A stretch of DNA of 64,000 bases from Takakia lepidozioides (lineage: Eukaryota > Streptophyta > Takakiopsida > Takakiales > Takakiaceae). The DNA is taken from assembly GCA_030704615.1 (NCBI GenBank), contig CM060732.1, positions 33,337,053-33,401,052 of the forward strand, written 5' to 3'. The notes under the pieces are model-generated. The model made no database searches. It saw only the letters and a list, made by a program, of their open reading frames with translations, and was not told where the DNA came from. Both the position numbers and the translations under genes were made by a program. Below, in pieces: positions 45,701-57,310 of the stretch (its first letter is position 1; each line of letters starts with the position of its first letter).

Positions 45701-47901
45701 TCACCTTCTCTTTCGCCTCCACACATGCCGTTGAGAGGTGATGCAGTTTCTCCAATTGCATGGTCGGCTGCATGGCCCGAGAATAGTGTTTTGCAATCTC
45801 GGGGATGAAGTCCTTTCCAAGTGCCGGATCTGCAATTGCCACCAGCTTCACAAGCTTTGACTTGTATTTGGTTCTGGACTTGACACCGGCTTCCTTCAAG
45901 TGCTCAGTCAATGACTGCAACGTTTTGACCTGCCCCTCACTTTCCATGAAGAAGCGTTTGGCATGGGCCAAATCCAGCTTGATGTTTGACTGCCAACAAA
46001 ACATGCAGAAGCGTTACATTCGATTCATGTGGAAACATTACTGGAAATTGGGGAAGGATGAGCAGAGGGAAATTGGAGCACGACTTACTTCGTATATCAC
46101 CTCCACCATTCCATCCATAGTGAGACGATACCATGTCCGGTTGTTTTTGCAACGGCTTTCTGAATGAGCTCCGGCTCCAGCATTTCCGCAAACATCTGCG
46201 GATCAGAGACCAGTTTTCCTCACCCTGTACAGCATATGTGCCATGTGGGTATGCACGTACGCATTCTCAGTGACCCTGCAAGGCACACTCTCCAGTTCAG
46301 TACACGGAAGCACGGAATCAAACCAGAATGGAAACCGAAATGCGGCACCGCATTTCGAGTGCTAGGGAGGGTATGAGTATCTTACGAGTTGAGGTCCGCC
46401 ATGGCATTCTTGAGCAGGGGAGTCTGCCGCCTTCACCTTGAGGATGACACACTCCACCATGTAATGCCAGCCAATGTGCTTGGCATGGTTCTGCTTGATG
46501 TACTCCCACCAGGCGAGAAGTCGGTGATTCCCGTCCCACACAAAGAACATTTTTCCCGACATATGGCCGAAGTCGGATCACCCTTCAGCGTCGCCTCGAA
46601 TTCGTGGTTGCGAGTGTGCCAGTGGGTATCCCACGTTGACAATTCATCGGCAGTGGGTCCACGGGTTTCGCCGTCCTCATTCTCTATGGAAACGTAAAAC
46701 GCTGCCGATCCCAGACGGTACCCTTCTCGAAATGCGAACTTGAGCTTATCCACATCTCCGGGAAGGGCCTGCCTGACGATGGGAAGGGAGACCATGCGAC
46801 AGAGTGGGATTCGAAGAGTCCGCTGGAATACCCTGCTGCCCAGAACTCTGCCAATGCTACTGTGTGTCTCCTCCAACATTTTATCCGCTGCACTTTTGAA
46901 ATCCTCCGGAGACATGTCTGTAGGTGCCGGTAGTGGCTGAGCAGCTGGAGCATCCTCAACTGGAGCTGCACTCTGGGGCCTGTGTGCGGGCAATTCTGCC
47001 ATTGCAGAGGCCTCCTCCGGGCCTGCTAGCTCATCGGTGGTGAGGTCTGCCTGCGAACGTTCAGCGGCAGCACCCTCCTCCGGTACCAAATCGAGATCGG
47101 TCGATCCCATTGCCTTCGCTGCAGCAGAGTCGGCCCCAACATCTGCAGGCGGGAAATCCTCCAGGAACTGAGCTTCAGCTCGTGGAAGCGGTTTTGCGGG
47201 AGATTGTTCGGCCGTCGCCCTGATTGCCTTCTGCTTCCTCATCCTTGCAGGTGAAGGTGTCTGCAATAGAATCTGTCTTCTACCCTGCTGCTTCATTCGC
47301 GTTGGGGGGGTGAATCGGCCTGAGCCGGTTCAGAAGCCAGTAGAGGGACGGGCTGCTTCTTCTTCGACTTTGCTGGAGAAGGGCCCGACCCCTGCTGGCG
47401 ATTCTCCATGATCGAAGAACGCGAGTCGATCTCTGAGACTTTGAACTTGCCCTTCGAAGACGCGTCTTTGAATCGCAGAGGGCTAGGCCCGGCAGGAATA
47501 CCCGCGCTCGGGGATCGGGTGGGTGTACGTGCTGCAGCTAGCTCCTCGGACTCTTCCTGCGGCTCTTCGGATTCCTGCGATCCCTCCAGCACGTCCACCT
47601 TTCCTGTTAGGCATGCAAACATGTTCTGCATTCAAGTCTCCTAGCATTCAGTCTCTAAGAATTACAGAAGCAAAATGGGGGGTTCGGTGCTCGATCAGCT
47701 GCGCGCAGCCCGATCGCATGGAGCTCTCACTGGTGGCTGGGTTGCCTGAGTGGCCTGCTGCTCGGAGATGGCAATCTCCTCCTGTAGACGCATCTGCTTC
47801 CTCCCCTTCGGCATTGGCCTACGTCCGAAGTATAATTTCCGGAGCTTGCGACGAGGTCTCCTGTCTGGTGCACGAACTCCCCCCCTCTCAGGTTCGAGCA
47901 T
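42712..47901 (-). CDS. ParB-like/amino-methyltransferase gene, copy 2 (frameshifted)
   Basis: The exon layout matches copy 1, with first exon 47901-47731 and last exon ending at 42712. Exon 2 is longer here: an N-terminal linker (from MQNMFACLTGKVDVLEGSQE) and a Pro/Ala/Glu-rich segment lead into MSPEDFKSAADKML and the ParB-like domain. A G run near 47305-47311 shifts the frame, as does a missing base near 46575 just before the ParB DGNHRLLAWW segment. The methyltransferase part is interrupted by small indels near 43600 and 44075. The C-terminal exon is intact (LPSYAAKLANTAIRR to an acidic tail DSLEQDEDSDDFQD). Together the two copies allow the ancestral gene structure to be inferred. Confidence 0.75.
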
Positions 47902-48244
47902 AAGAAGAACAGAGAGGGAAAAGGGGCAAAGAGTGCAGATGGAAAGGGCGCGAGAGGGGTGACTGAGGAGACACGACAAAAGTAGATGAAACGGCGGTGA
48001 TGCACCACTTGGGTTCGAAGGGTTGGACGAAAGTGTCTCCTCGTGGAGTTTGCGTCATTACGAAATTCGAATCGTTGAGGGTACGCCTGCCGTCCGAAAA
48101 TCAAACATCATTATCCAACGGTCAGGCCGCGCCGCCTCATGCCCCTTCAGTCAGATAGAGTGCCGACATGTGCAGCAATTCCGTTGCTCCACGTGTTCAC
48201 ATTTCAAGGCATTTCCGTCCCAGCGTCTGATGAGTTGGAGCGAA

Positions 48245-49760
48245 ATGCGAATGCGGCGCCGCATTTCCGTTAAGTACCATCACGAAGCTACACATCCGTA
48301 CTTGTTGGAAGAAAATGCGGCACCGCATTTCCGTTCCACCTTCACATACCTTAGTTGTTGAACGGAAATACGGTGCCGCATTTCCGTCCCACAGCTCCAT
48401 GTATGAGATTCAGAAGGGAAATGCGGCGCCGCATTTCCGTTCCCACTTCACATACGTTAGTTGATGAATGGAAATGCCGTGCCACATTTCCGTTCGGGAA
48501 AGTATAGAGGTCTCACCTGGACAGAAATGCGGTGTCGCATTTCCGGTCTGGAAAGGTTGAAGGTCTCACATGGATGGAAATGCGGCAACACATTTCCGTA
48601 GCACAGCTCCAGGCCGAATATACAAAACGGAAATGCGGCGCCGCATTTCCGTTCGAGAATGTCGGAAGGTGCGACTCGAACGGAAATGCGGTGCCGCATT
48701 TCTGTACCCGTTGCGCACGATTTTCAGTCAGAATGGAAATGCGTACCGCATTTCCGTTCTGTAGAGTATTAACGTCTGACGCTGGCGGAAATGCCTTCCC
48801 GCATTTTCGTTCCACAGCTCCATGCCTCACATACAAAACGGAAATGCGGTGCCGCATTTCCGTTTTGGAAGTCGGATGGTGGGACTCCGACGGAAATGCG
48901 GTACCGCATTTCAATTCCGATGTTTCAGGATATTTCATCAGAACGGAAATGCGGTGCCGCATTTCCCTTTTAATCTAATACATGTTCTGGAATGTTGGGA
49001 GGTGCGACTCGGATGGAAATGCGCTGCCGCATTTCAGTTCCGATGGTTCACGATTTTCAGTCAGAACGGAAATGCGGCCGCATTTCCGTTCTGGAATGAT
49101 GGTAGGTGCGACTCGGATGGAAATACGGTGCCGCATTTCAGTTCAGATGTTCACGATTTTCAGTCAGAACGGAAATGCGGTGCCGCATTTCCGTTCTGGA
49201 TAGTGTGAATGTCTCAACCGGTCGGAATTGCGCTGTATGCTGTCGGAATCTTACTCGCTCCAGGCATCAGATACAAAATGGAAATGCGGCGCCGCATTTC
49301 CTTGGAATGTCGAAAAGTGCGACTTTGACGGAAATGCACCGCATTTCTGTTCCCCTTCATAGAATGAAATGCGGTACCGCATTTCCGTTCTGAGAGTATG
49401 AATGTCTTTTAAGGACGGAAATGTGCTGCAGCATTTCTATCCCTCAGCTCCATGCATCAGATACAAAATGGAAATGCGGCGCCGCATTCCCGTTCTGGAA
49501 TGTCGAAAAGTGCGACTCGGACGGAAATGCGGTGCCGCATTTCTGTTCCCGTTGTTCAAAATCTCAATCAGAACGGAAATGCGGTACCGCATTTCCGTTC
49601 CACCTTCACATACCGTGCTTGCTGGATGGAAATGCGTTACCGCATTTCCGTTCTGGAGAGTATAAAGGTTTCCCCCGGACGGAAACTCGGCCGCATTTCC
49701 GTCGCTCTGTTGCATGACCAAGATGCAATACGGAAATGCGGCGCCGTATTTCCGTCCACC
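48245..49760. repeat. Main palindrome array, copy 2
   Basis: The equivalent of 28120-29935, with the same 22-bp palindrome, the same approximate 53-bp spacing and the same spacer types, but several monomers fewer. One or two full higher-order units seem to have been lost, for example between about 48440 and 48490. This shows array-length turnover since the copies diverged. Confidence 0.92.
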
Positions 49761-50176
49761 AGCAATCGACAGAATCACTCGGACGGGAAATCTGGAACCT
49801 CAATGGGTTGCATTGTTCCGAAACAACACAATTGCGGCCAGTCTTGATGAGCACAACTTGGTTGTCTGACCGTTTTAACCAGCAGTCCTGGCACTTGTCA
49901 GTGCGAACGTTCCTGTCTGCACCGAGAATACTGCTGGATCCACCCAGAAACTGTCAGGAGATGTTATTTCGTCGCCGAATCGGCCATCATTGTCCTACTC
50001 ACTGGCTATGGAATCAAACCTCCCACCTTCATGCATGTAGCTTGAAACAATACTTTCCACTTCAATGTGCGACTTCCAATCGTCGATGGACTCCGCAGAT
50101 CCACTTAGATGGTGCCTGTGAGCCTTGGTCTGTCGCTATACTGAACCTCGCACTTGCCAACTCCGTGCGGTGTTCG

Positions 50177-53100
50177 ATGGCTCCGAATTCCTACGCTATA
50201 GTTTGCTGTCCTCCGCAACTTGGGAGAGCCTGGATCCCAAACGAGGGAGGACTTTGCAGAGTGACTGAAACTTACCTTTGTTCCAAATTCAAGCTCAAAC
50301 CGGGCACAGTTTATTTGGAAGAAGAAAGGAAGGATGTTCCTGGACAGGTTGACGAGACCATTGTCGTGCTAGGTAACGACGGAGGTTGCGGAATCGAATG
50401 GCACGTTCCCCCGTCAGACACCATCCTGTACCGAGCTGTGGGAATGCCCATTCCCTTTCCGAATCAGTCGCTGCCCACACCATCCACAAAGGAGTCCGGA
50501 ACCGAGAGGCGGCCCACTGCCAACAGAGAGGTATGCAACGATAATCATTCCCGACCTGGACCGTCAAGACCCTCCATAGCTTCTCGTGTGGACGTATTCG
50601 ACATTTCCGACGAGGAAGATGATTGCATTGAGGTACCCATGTCCTCCACACGGTCGTTCAAATCCGGCATGGACGTCTCTGTAGGTGCTACGCATGTGCC
50701 CTCGAGCATAACTCCAACCCGGTCCATTGTGCAGCTCCTACGACAACATCACCTCGATGGTTCTCGCTCCGAGCTGGCTGCTCTCGACTATGCCAAATTC
50801 CCAGTCAGAAAGGTAACTTTTCTGCCTCCCGAAGTCGATGGCAATGTCATCTTCGAGTTTCCACCTGTTTCTTCGTCAAAGAAAGCCTCCGGGATGTTAA
50901 CAGACATGGATCGAAAGCATGACGGACACCCCTGGTGTGTGACGAAGACCAGTAGCACGAAAATTGCTGATGGTGTTCGTGTACGATATGTCCTCTGTGC
51001 GGGGAAGCTGAGGTGCCTCAATCCCACCTGCTTCCACTTTCTCTCCAAAGGAGGGCGGAGAAACGAGACGGATTGGACTGGCACAACGCATCATCCATTC
51101 ATTGTCTCCAGCCAAGCTCCTGCGGGTTCTTTCAAGTGTGCACATTGCAAAGAACCACCGACGTGCATGTCCATGTGCAGAGCCAAGCAATATTACGTAA
51201 TCCATTTGCTCCCGACTTGACTAGAGCTTGCATACACGTTGGGGTCCACTGCCACCCCTTGGCGAGAGGCAACATGCGTGAGGCTGTGCAGGAAGCACAC
51301 GACATCATAAAAGAGGAGGTGAAATTGAGCCCCGGAGCCAGACCAAAGCAGATTCAGCTGAAGGCAGCCCACAAGATTGCTCTTGGCAAAATCATGTCTG
51401 AAGATGGTTCCGACCGAGAGCCCTTGACCGAAGACGAGATGCGTGACCTCTTGGAGTCCGTCTCGCACGTTTGTAGTCCGAATGTGCGGAATCACATCGT
51501 ATCTTGCAAGCAGGAGTTCGGCAGGGGTCGGACATGTACTCAATCCTGGAGGTGAAACGAATGACTGGATGATACTACATCCAAGGTAGCAGGTTTCCAG
51601 GGCAAGGCAGCGAATCCGATCGTTGTTACATTTTCAAAATGTCGACGTGTGGGCCTGGGAGTGGAGTCGACTTGGTCACTCGCATGACAACTGGAAACTT
51701 GTCGAATGCTTGGGTGATGTTTGATCACATCAAGCGAATTACAAACCATCAGTGGGTGACTATGGGTGCGCATGTTTATGACTATCACTCCAAGAGGCTC
51801 ATGACGATTGCAATCTGCGAGATGAAAGGGGAGGACACACAGTCCGAGATGCATCTGTGGGAGGGCATAAACGAGCAGATGGCAAGGGCGGGATTGCCAG
51901 AGCCCAATTTCAGGGGATTCATGGCAGACAACGCTCAGGCCAACTGGGCAGCGGTGCGGCGTGTGTACGGTGAGGACCCCAATGTTCCAATGGAGGGGAA
52001 AGAGAGATCCTGTGGATTCCATTGGATGCAGAGTCTATCCCACTACACTACCAAATTTTTTGCTAGCTCATTCCAGGCTGAACACCGTGTCCTTTGTACG
52101 GCGTGGAAGGATGCACCCACATTTGATGACGCGGAGGTTAAGTTTGCTATCATCGAGGCTTGGTGGAACACGTCAGGTGCAGTGGAGACAACCAATCTGG
52201 GAGCATTGCACAGCTGGTTGGGGTGGTGGCATTTTCGGTATCGACAGTTCGGACAGTACATGCGGGAGGTAGGCTGCTGTCAATTTCGTTCATTTGTCTT
52301 TCTGTTACGGACATTTCGATTGGTCCCTCACCGTTGTTTGTGTCCTTCTAGGAGCGGTGCTTGGATTCCGACACGGACATGCCGAACACGAATATGGCAG
52401 AATCGGTCCACTCCTCCTGGCGAGCGTCTTCTGCCGCACATCTGGTGGACGTAGTGACGGCCACAACGGAGGACATCGACAGAGCAATCATGCAGCAAGC
52501 CACGTACTACAAGTTCCTGAGCGGCAAACAATGGGGCTTTGGGCCGGACAGGGAGGAATTGTTGGTACGAACAGCTTCGAGGTCCAAGAATCCAGTGAAA
52601 TGGGCGACAGCATTGCGAGAGAAGATCAAAGGGACGCCTCTGCACCGCAGAGGTGAACACCTAGAGGGGGACGTCCGGACTCGCCCTGTCAGGCGGAGGA
52701 TTGAAGAGGAACCCGGGTGCGAAGAGGATTCCTGGAGATCCGACAGGAACATTCGGACAGCACCTCGAGGTCCCGTCATGTTGCCGCACAATGTGTCTTC
52801 CAGCAGTGGAAGCCCAAGAAATTCCAGATCGCCGTCGCCTTCAACCGGGGATTTCGTGCAACAAATTCCCACCGCTCCCTTGCCCCACATTCCGCCCGCT
52901 GTTATGCAGTATGGCCAAGCCATTGTGGAGACGACTGTGTCTGCCTCACAGTGGAGAATTGCTCGCACAAAGCCGTCGTTTCGAGGAAGGTGTTCCGCAA
53001 TTCGTGTGGATACACGGCAACGTTGTTTAGAGATGATAAGGAGGAATCCAGATGGGGCTGTCCCTGCTCCTACTTTTACAGGAAGATTTGTCCATGCAAA

Positions 53101-53772
53101 GTTTGCGGAGGCGACAACCACCCAGTTCTGGTTCTGCAGGCACGACATTATGACTTGCGTGTATGGAAAGCCCAAGTACGGCATACAGACAATGCCAGAG
53201 GCTCCCCGGTGTGGCCGGTGGAACCAGGCTGCGATCTGAGTCAGGTTGAGGCCGACGCCCTTACCGCCGCAGGATTTCGGATGGTGCAGCGCACTGACGT
53301 CCCAGACAACCATTTCCGCTTCCACAGCCTCCACCACCGACCCCTGTGAGAGCAAGAACAATGGGACACACAGCTCTAAGCATCCTACACACCGTTGGGG
53401 AAACCGAAGAGGCGGCGACCCCTCAAAAGTGAACGAGACAAGGATGGGAATGCACTTCGGATGAACTGTACAATCCAGAGCTCGACAGAAGTGCCCCCAC
53501 CAGGATTCGGGCGTGTATCAGATGGCCACGGCGGGCTCAGCTGTTCGCAATGAGGTGTACACCATCACCATTTCAGAATTACCCCCACCTGCAATTGCAC
53601 CGACTTCCAGATCATGGCGAACAAGGGGGCATCATACTGCCCTTGCAAGCATTTGTACTACGTGTACCTAAAGAGACTCCGTTGTAATTCCACAACTCAT
53701 CACTTCATACATGCACCAGGGTTGAGCCCCCAGGTTCACACTCTTCTGAATATGGATCCAGGGGACCAGTGA
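50177..53772 (+). CDS. Mutator-like transposase with SWIM zinc finger, copy 2 (frameshifted)
   Basis: Starts at ATG 50177 and ends at TGA 53770-53772, with the intron at 52269-52351. The N-terminal half is open through the zinc-binding Cys segment; frameshifts follow near 51215, 51525 and 51570. From 51639 the core is continuous: WVTMGAHVYDYHSKRL, FRGFMADNAQANWAAVRRVYG, CGFHWMQSLSHYTTKFF, then after the intron NMAESVHSSW. The C-terminus has the SWIM finger, CxC in CNCTDF and CxH in CPCKH, then LSPQVHTLLNM, which resembles the end of MULE transposases. The stretch 53240-53560 needs frame changes and is uncertain. Confidence 0.82.
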
Positions 53773-54666
53773 GCTTGGCTTGCGGTCCACATACAATGGT
53801 ACGCCCATCCTTTTCGGATAGTAGAACTGTACTGCTGCCAGTACCTCAGACTCTGGCCACAGAAAGGTCCGACATATGTCTTGCCTACCAGTAACCTGTT
53901 TTGATCGAACTAAGATATTACTATATCGTTCACTTGTTTCCACGTGCATGTATTTTTATGTTGGAGGGTTCATGTTTTTCTGCTTTCCGAAAACTTGCTC
54001 TCCTCATTCGACCTCCGACAAGGAAATGCGGCGCGAATTTCCAAGTATCGTCGTAGGTACCCCCAGAGCGGCCTTCGCCAACACCAAACCGCTCCGAAAT
54101 TTCGCACGTGCGAACCCTAATGCGGCACCCTATTTCCCAGTTCAGTTGCAAACTTTCCCGCCGAATACCCGAAAGACAGAATTGTGAAGTACTGCAGACT
54201 GTATTGGTGCAGACTCCATTGGTTCAATCGCGGCAAAGGGTCAGCTTCATTCCAATGTTAAGGCATGTAAAACCGCGGAATACTCTATACAGGCCAGTAT
54301 GCGACGTCCTTTTGCAGTGGTATACTGGATTTCCCGTTGCACGGTCACTTATTTCCATGAGCGGATCTATAAAACCATGAGCGGACTTGTTACTGACGAC
54401 ATATCTTCGCCGCATTACATGATCTGGAACGTCCAAAAACGGCAAAGGTCAATAAAAAACTATTATTTTTAATACTTGTTTAATCTGCCGCATTTCCAAA
54501 TTTGGAGGAGTCCGCTCATGAAATCCGTATCTTAGACTTCGGCTCACCGCTCATGCGGCTCATGCGGCTCATGGCTCATGGCTCATGGTTTCTGCTCATG
54601 AAATAGTAAACCTCCCAACAATGTCTCTTACGCCGCTCGGCACCATACACACCCACTAGGGGAGGG

Positions 54667-57310
54667 GTGGCACTAGGTATTCTTCGTACACATCACTCTC
54701 CCAGTACCACCACAAAAATAACTGTACCCATCCCTCTCCGATCTCACCTCCAAATTATCCAACTACATCCCCCAACAGTGTGCCCTATCACCCTCATACA
54801 TCTATATATGTCATCACATATAGATGACCTACCCCTAATACCAGACATACTAAACACTATCTCTCTAACTACCACCCACCCAGATAACCGACATCATCAT
54901 ATTATACCGGCAGGGGACTTTAACAGAGACATTTCTTTGCTCGGCCACTCACATAATGGTACCCACAAACCCCCCATCCTCAATGGACCATGAATGGGCC
55001 CAATTCACCCAGCACTTGCAATTCTAATACATCCCTGCGGACTTACCACTCCAGTCAAGGTGGCCTTAACTACTCCTCCTTAAGCCTCCTGGATGGATTC
55101 TACCTCAACCTGCAACGAAACCCCGACATACCTTCTTAGTCACGTTCACATCGATAGTCTATGCAACTCGGACCACTACCCGGTCTCAGTCTCCCTCCCA
55201 TCCTCCCTTATTCCCTTCCGTCCCATCCCCGATGTACATCCCCCCCCCCCAGCCGAGAATTCTCTCACCCATACCTCACTCTAACATTCAAGCATTCCTA
55301 AAACATTTCCACCACCCAGTCTCCGCACACTCCATACATAAAACTATCCCACATACTCTCCGATACCAACCTCCATGTCTCCCCCAATGCTGCATGGATT
55401 GAAGCCGAGGTCACACTCACATCTACTATACAAGAAATGACTAAAAGTGTATTAGCCACGTGCTCTGCCCTTCATGACCTCCCCCAAACCGCATGCTCAA
55501 AACTAAACGGGGGGTACCACACTAGGACCCAGAAACGTCAATGGACCTCGTATCTCAATATCTACCATACCGTCCGCCGGGCTCTTACTGTCATACCCCT
55601 CTCCCCGTCCCCACTATATAATAACTGGAGATCTGACCCCCGCATCACATGCCTAAACACGTTACCTATATGTCACCCCCTTATGCCTCCACATTTAGAC
55701 TCATCCGTTCTCCCACAATGGACCGCCTCCCTTTCCAAACTCGGCCTAGAAGCAAAGATAGCTGCCTATCTTATCACAAAACAAAAAGCCACCGCTAAGC
55801 ACAAAAAAATTATCGCCTCTTTTGGCCAACTCCTACACGAACACCCTAGACGAGCCCATAAAGCCATCTTCAACCCGGCAATCAATCCCCCCATCGACTG
55901 CCTTAAACACAAGTTTGGCCACATGGTAACCAAACCTGCTGACATCCAAAAAGAAATCTGGCTCCAGGCCTCATCCTCCTATACACCCACTGTAGTCAAC
56001 TGCTTACATCCTATTCAACACACACCCGACTGCCTCTGTAAAGTCAAACACTACCCATGGCACGATCTAGACGGCTTCTCACTGGACAGACGTGGTTCCC
56101 CCACTGACCGTATTCTTGATTTCTTCACTATGGACATATTCGCCTCCTGTCTAAAAGCACTCTCCGAAGCAAAGGCCCCGGGCCCGGACCTCATCCCCAA
56201 TGCCATCCTACAAGCACTTGATCCCCAATTCCACGCTCTCATATTTAAATTCTTTCGACTTTTCTATCAACTACACCGTATTCCACACTCATGGAAGCAT
56301 AGCCGGACCATTCTGCTCTTAAAAAAAGGCGACCCCACGGACCTTGGTAACTATCGGCCCATAGCCCTCGCAAACACTATCTACAAACTTTTCACCAGTA
56401 CTCTACCCACAATGTTAGCTTCCTATGGCGAACAACATCATATACTTAGTGACCCCCAAGAGGGCTTCCGTGCAACTCGGAGCACTACCAGACAAATCCA
56501 ATACGTTATATCTGCCCTAGAAGACGCAAAACTTACTAAACAAGATATCGTTCTCCTCTATATTGATTTCAAAAATGCTTTCGGATCCCTAGACCACCCC
56601 CGCCTGTTGGCCATAATGGCAGACCTCGGATACCCTATAGATGCTATTCAACTTATTGGCAACATTTACACAAACAGTACCACCGAATACTCCGGATCAT
56701 ACTATGGCTCCACCCCCCCTATCCCTATATATACGCGCGTACCATTCAAGGGGACACACTGAGCCCATACCTCTTTATCATCTTCCTTGAACCCTTGTTA
56801 CGCTGGCTTGCCCGGGGTAACCTCGGATACCAATACAAAACATCTTCTAGCGAAATTTCCGCAGCAGCTTACGCTGACGACCTTGCCATTCTTGCACACA
56901 AACCCCAACATCTCAACCAACATGTGGTCAAACTATCTCGCTTCAACCAATGGGCAGGTATGGAGCTAAGCCTCCACAAATGCGCGGTCACTGCTGCCAC
57001 ACACCAAAGTAAATTCACAAAATCCACGATCGCATCACACTGTAATCTCCACATACATTACCAACAAAAACCCTTTCCCCTCCTAGGCCTGGATGAGCCC
57101 TATACTTATCTAGGCATAAAACTGGTTCCTTCTCTCACTTGGCATATACAAAAAAGCACCACACTTTCCAAATTAGCCAGCAAAAGCACAGCCCTACTCA
57201 AATCCCTGGTCTCCATCCGCCCCAAACTAGCTATCATCCAAACAGTCCTAACTCCACAAATCCAATACTCTTGGGCCGGGGTTGGAGTAGGAAGGAGGTG
57301 GAGCACTGGC
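54667..57310 (+). pseudogene. LINE endonuclease end and reverse transcriptase
   Basis: After the transposon the LINE resumes with endonuclease residues (RGGVALGIL, AGDFNRDIS). The reverse transcriptase is open at 55437-56762: KAPGPDLIPNAIL, LLLKKGDPTDLGNYRPIAL, DPQEGFRATRST and LYIDFKNAFGSLDH. A one-base frameshift near 56745 leads to a second frame with GDTLSPYLF and the catalytic AYADDLAIL, then LTPQIQYSW. Stops and frameshifts in the region between endonuclease and reverse transcriptase confirm decay. Confidence 0.88.

Larger units (their letters stand above)
40171..54614. mobile_element. Giant Mutator-like DNA transposon, copy 2 (about 14.4 kb)
   Basis: Collinear with copy 1 from terminus to terminus and inserted in the LINE endonuclease domain. 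The target CCAACAATG is duplicated (40162-40170 and 54615-54623); because of a G run the boundary could shift by one base. The left end GGGGCTGCTATTTCATGAGC is inverted at the right end as GCTCATGAAATAG. It lacks protein B (deletion near 41640) but keeps about 517 bp of the methyltransferase exon 2 that copy 1 lacks. Confidence 0.88.
38530..57275 (+). mobile_element. Non-LTR retrotransposon (LINE) split by transposon copy 2
   Basis: LINE sequence runs 38530-40169, is interrupted by the giant transposon, and resumes 54615 to about 57275. It has a C-rich 5' region, an ORF with a 2A-like motif, an endonuclease domain and a reverse transcriptase. Strong C-over-G strand bias runs through both halves and supports their unity. 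The 5' end is lost in the gap. The 3' end is cut at about 57275, where an inverted second LINE begins; no poly(A) tail is seen. Confidence 0.85.
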
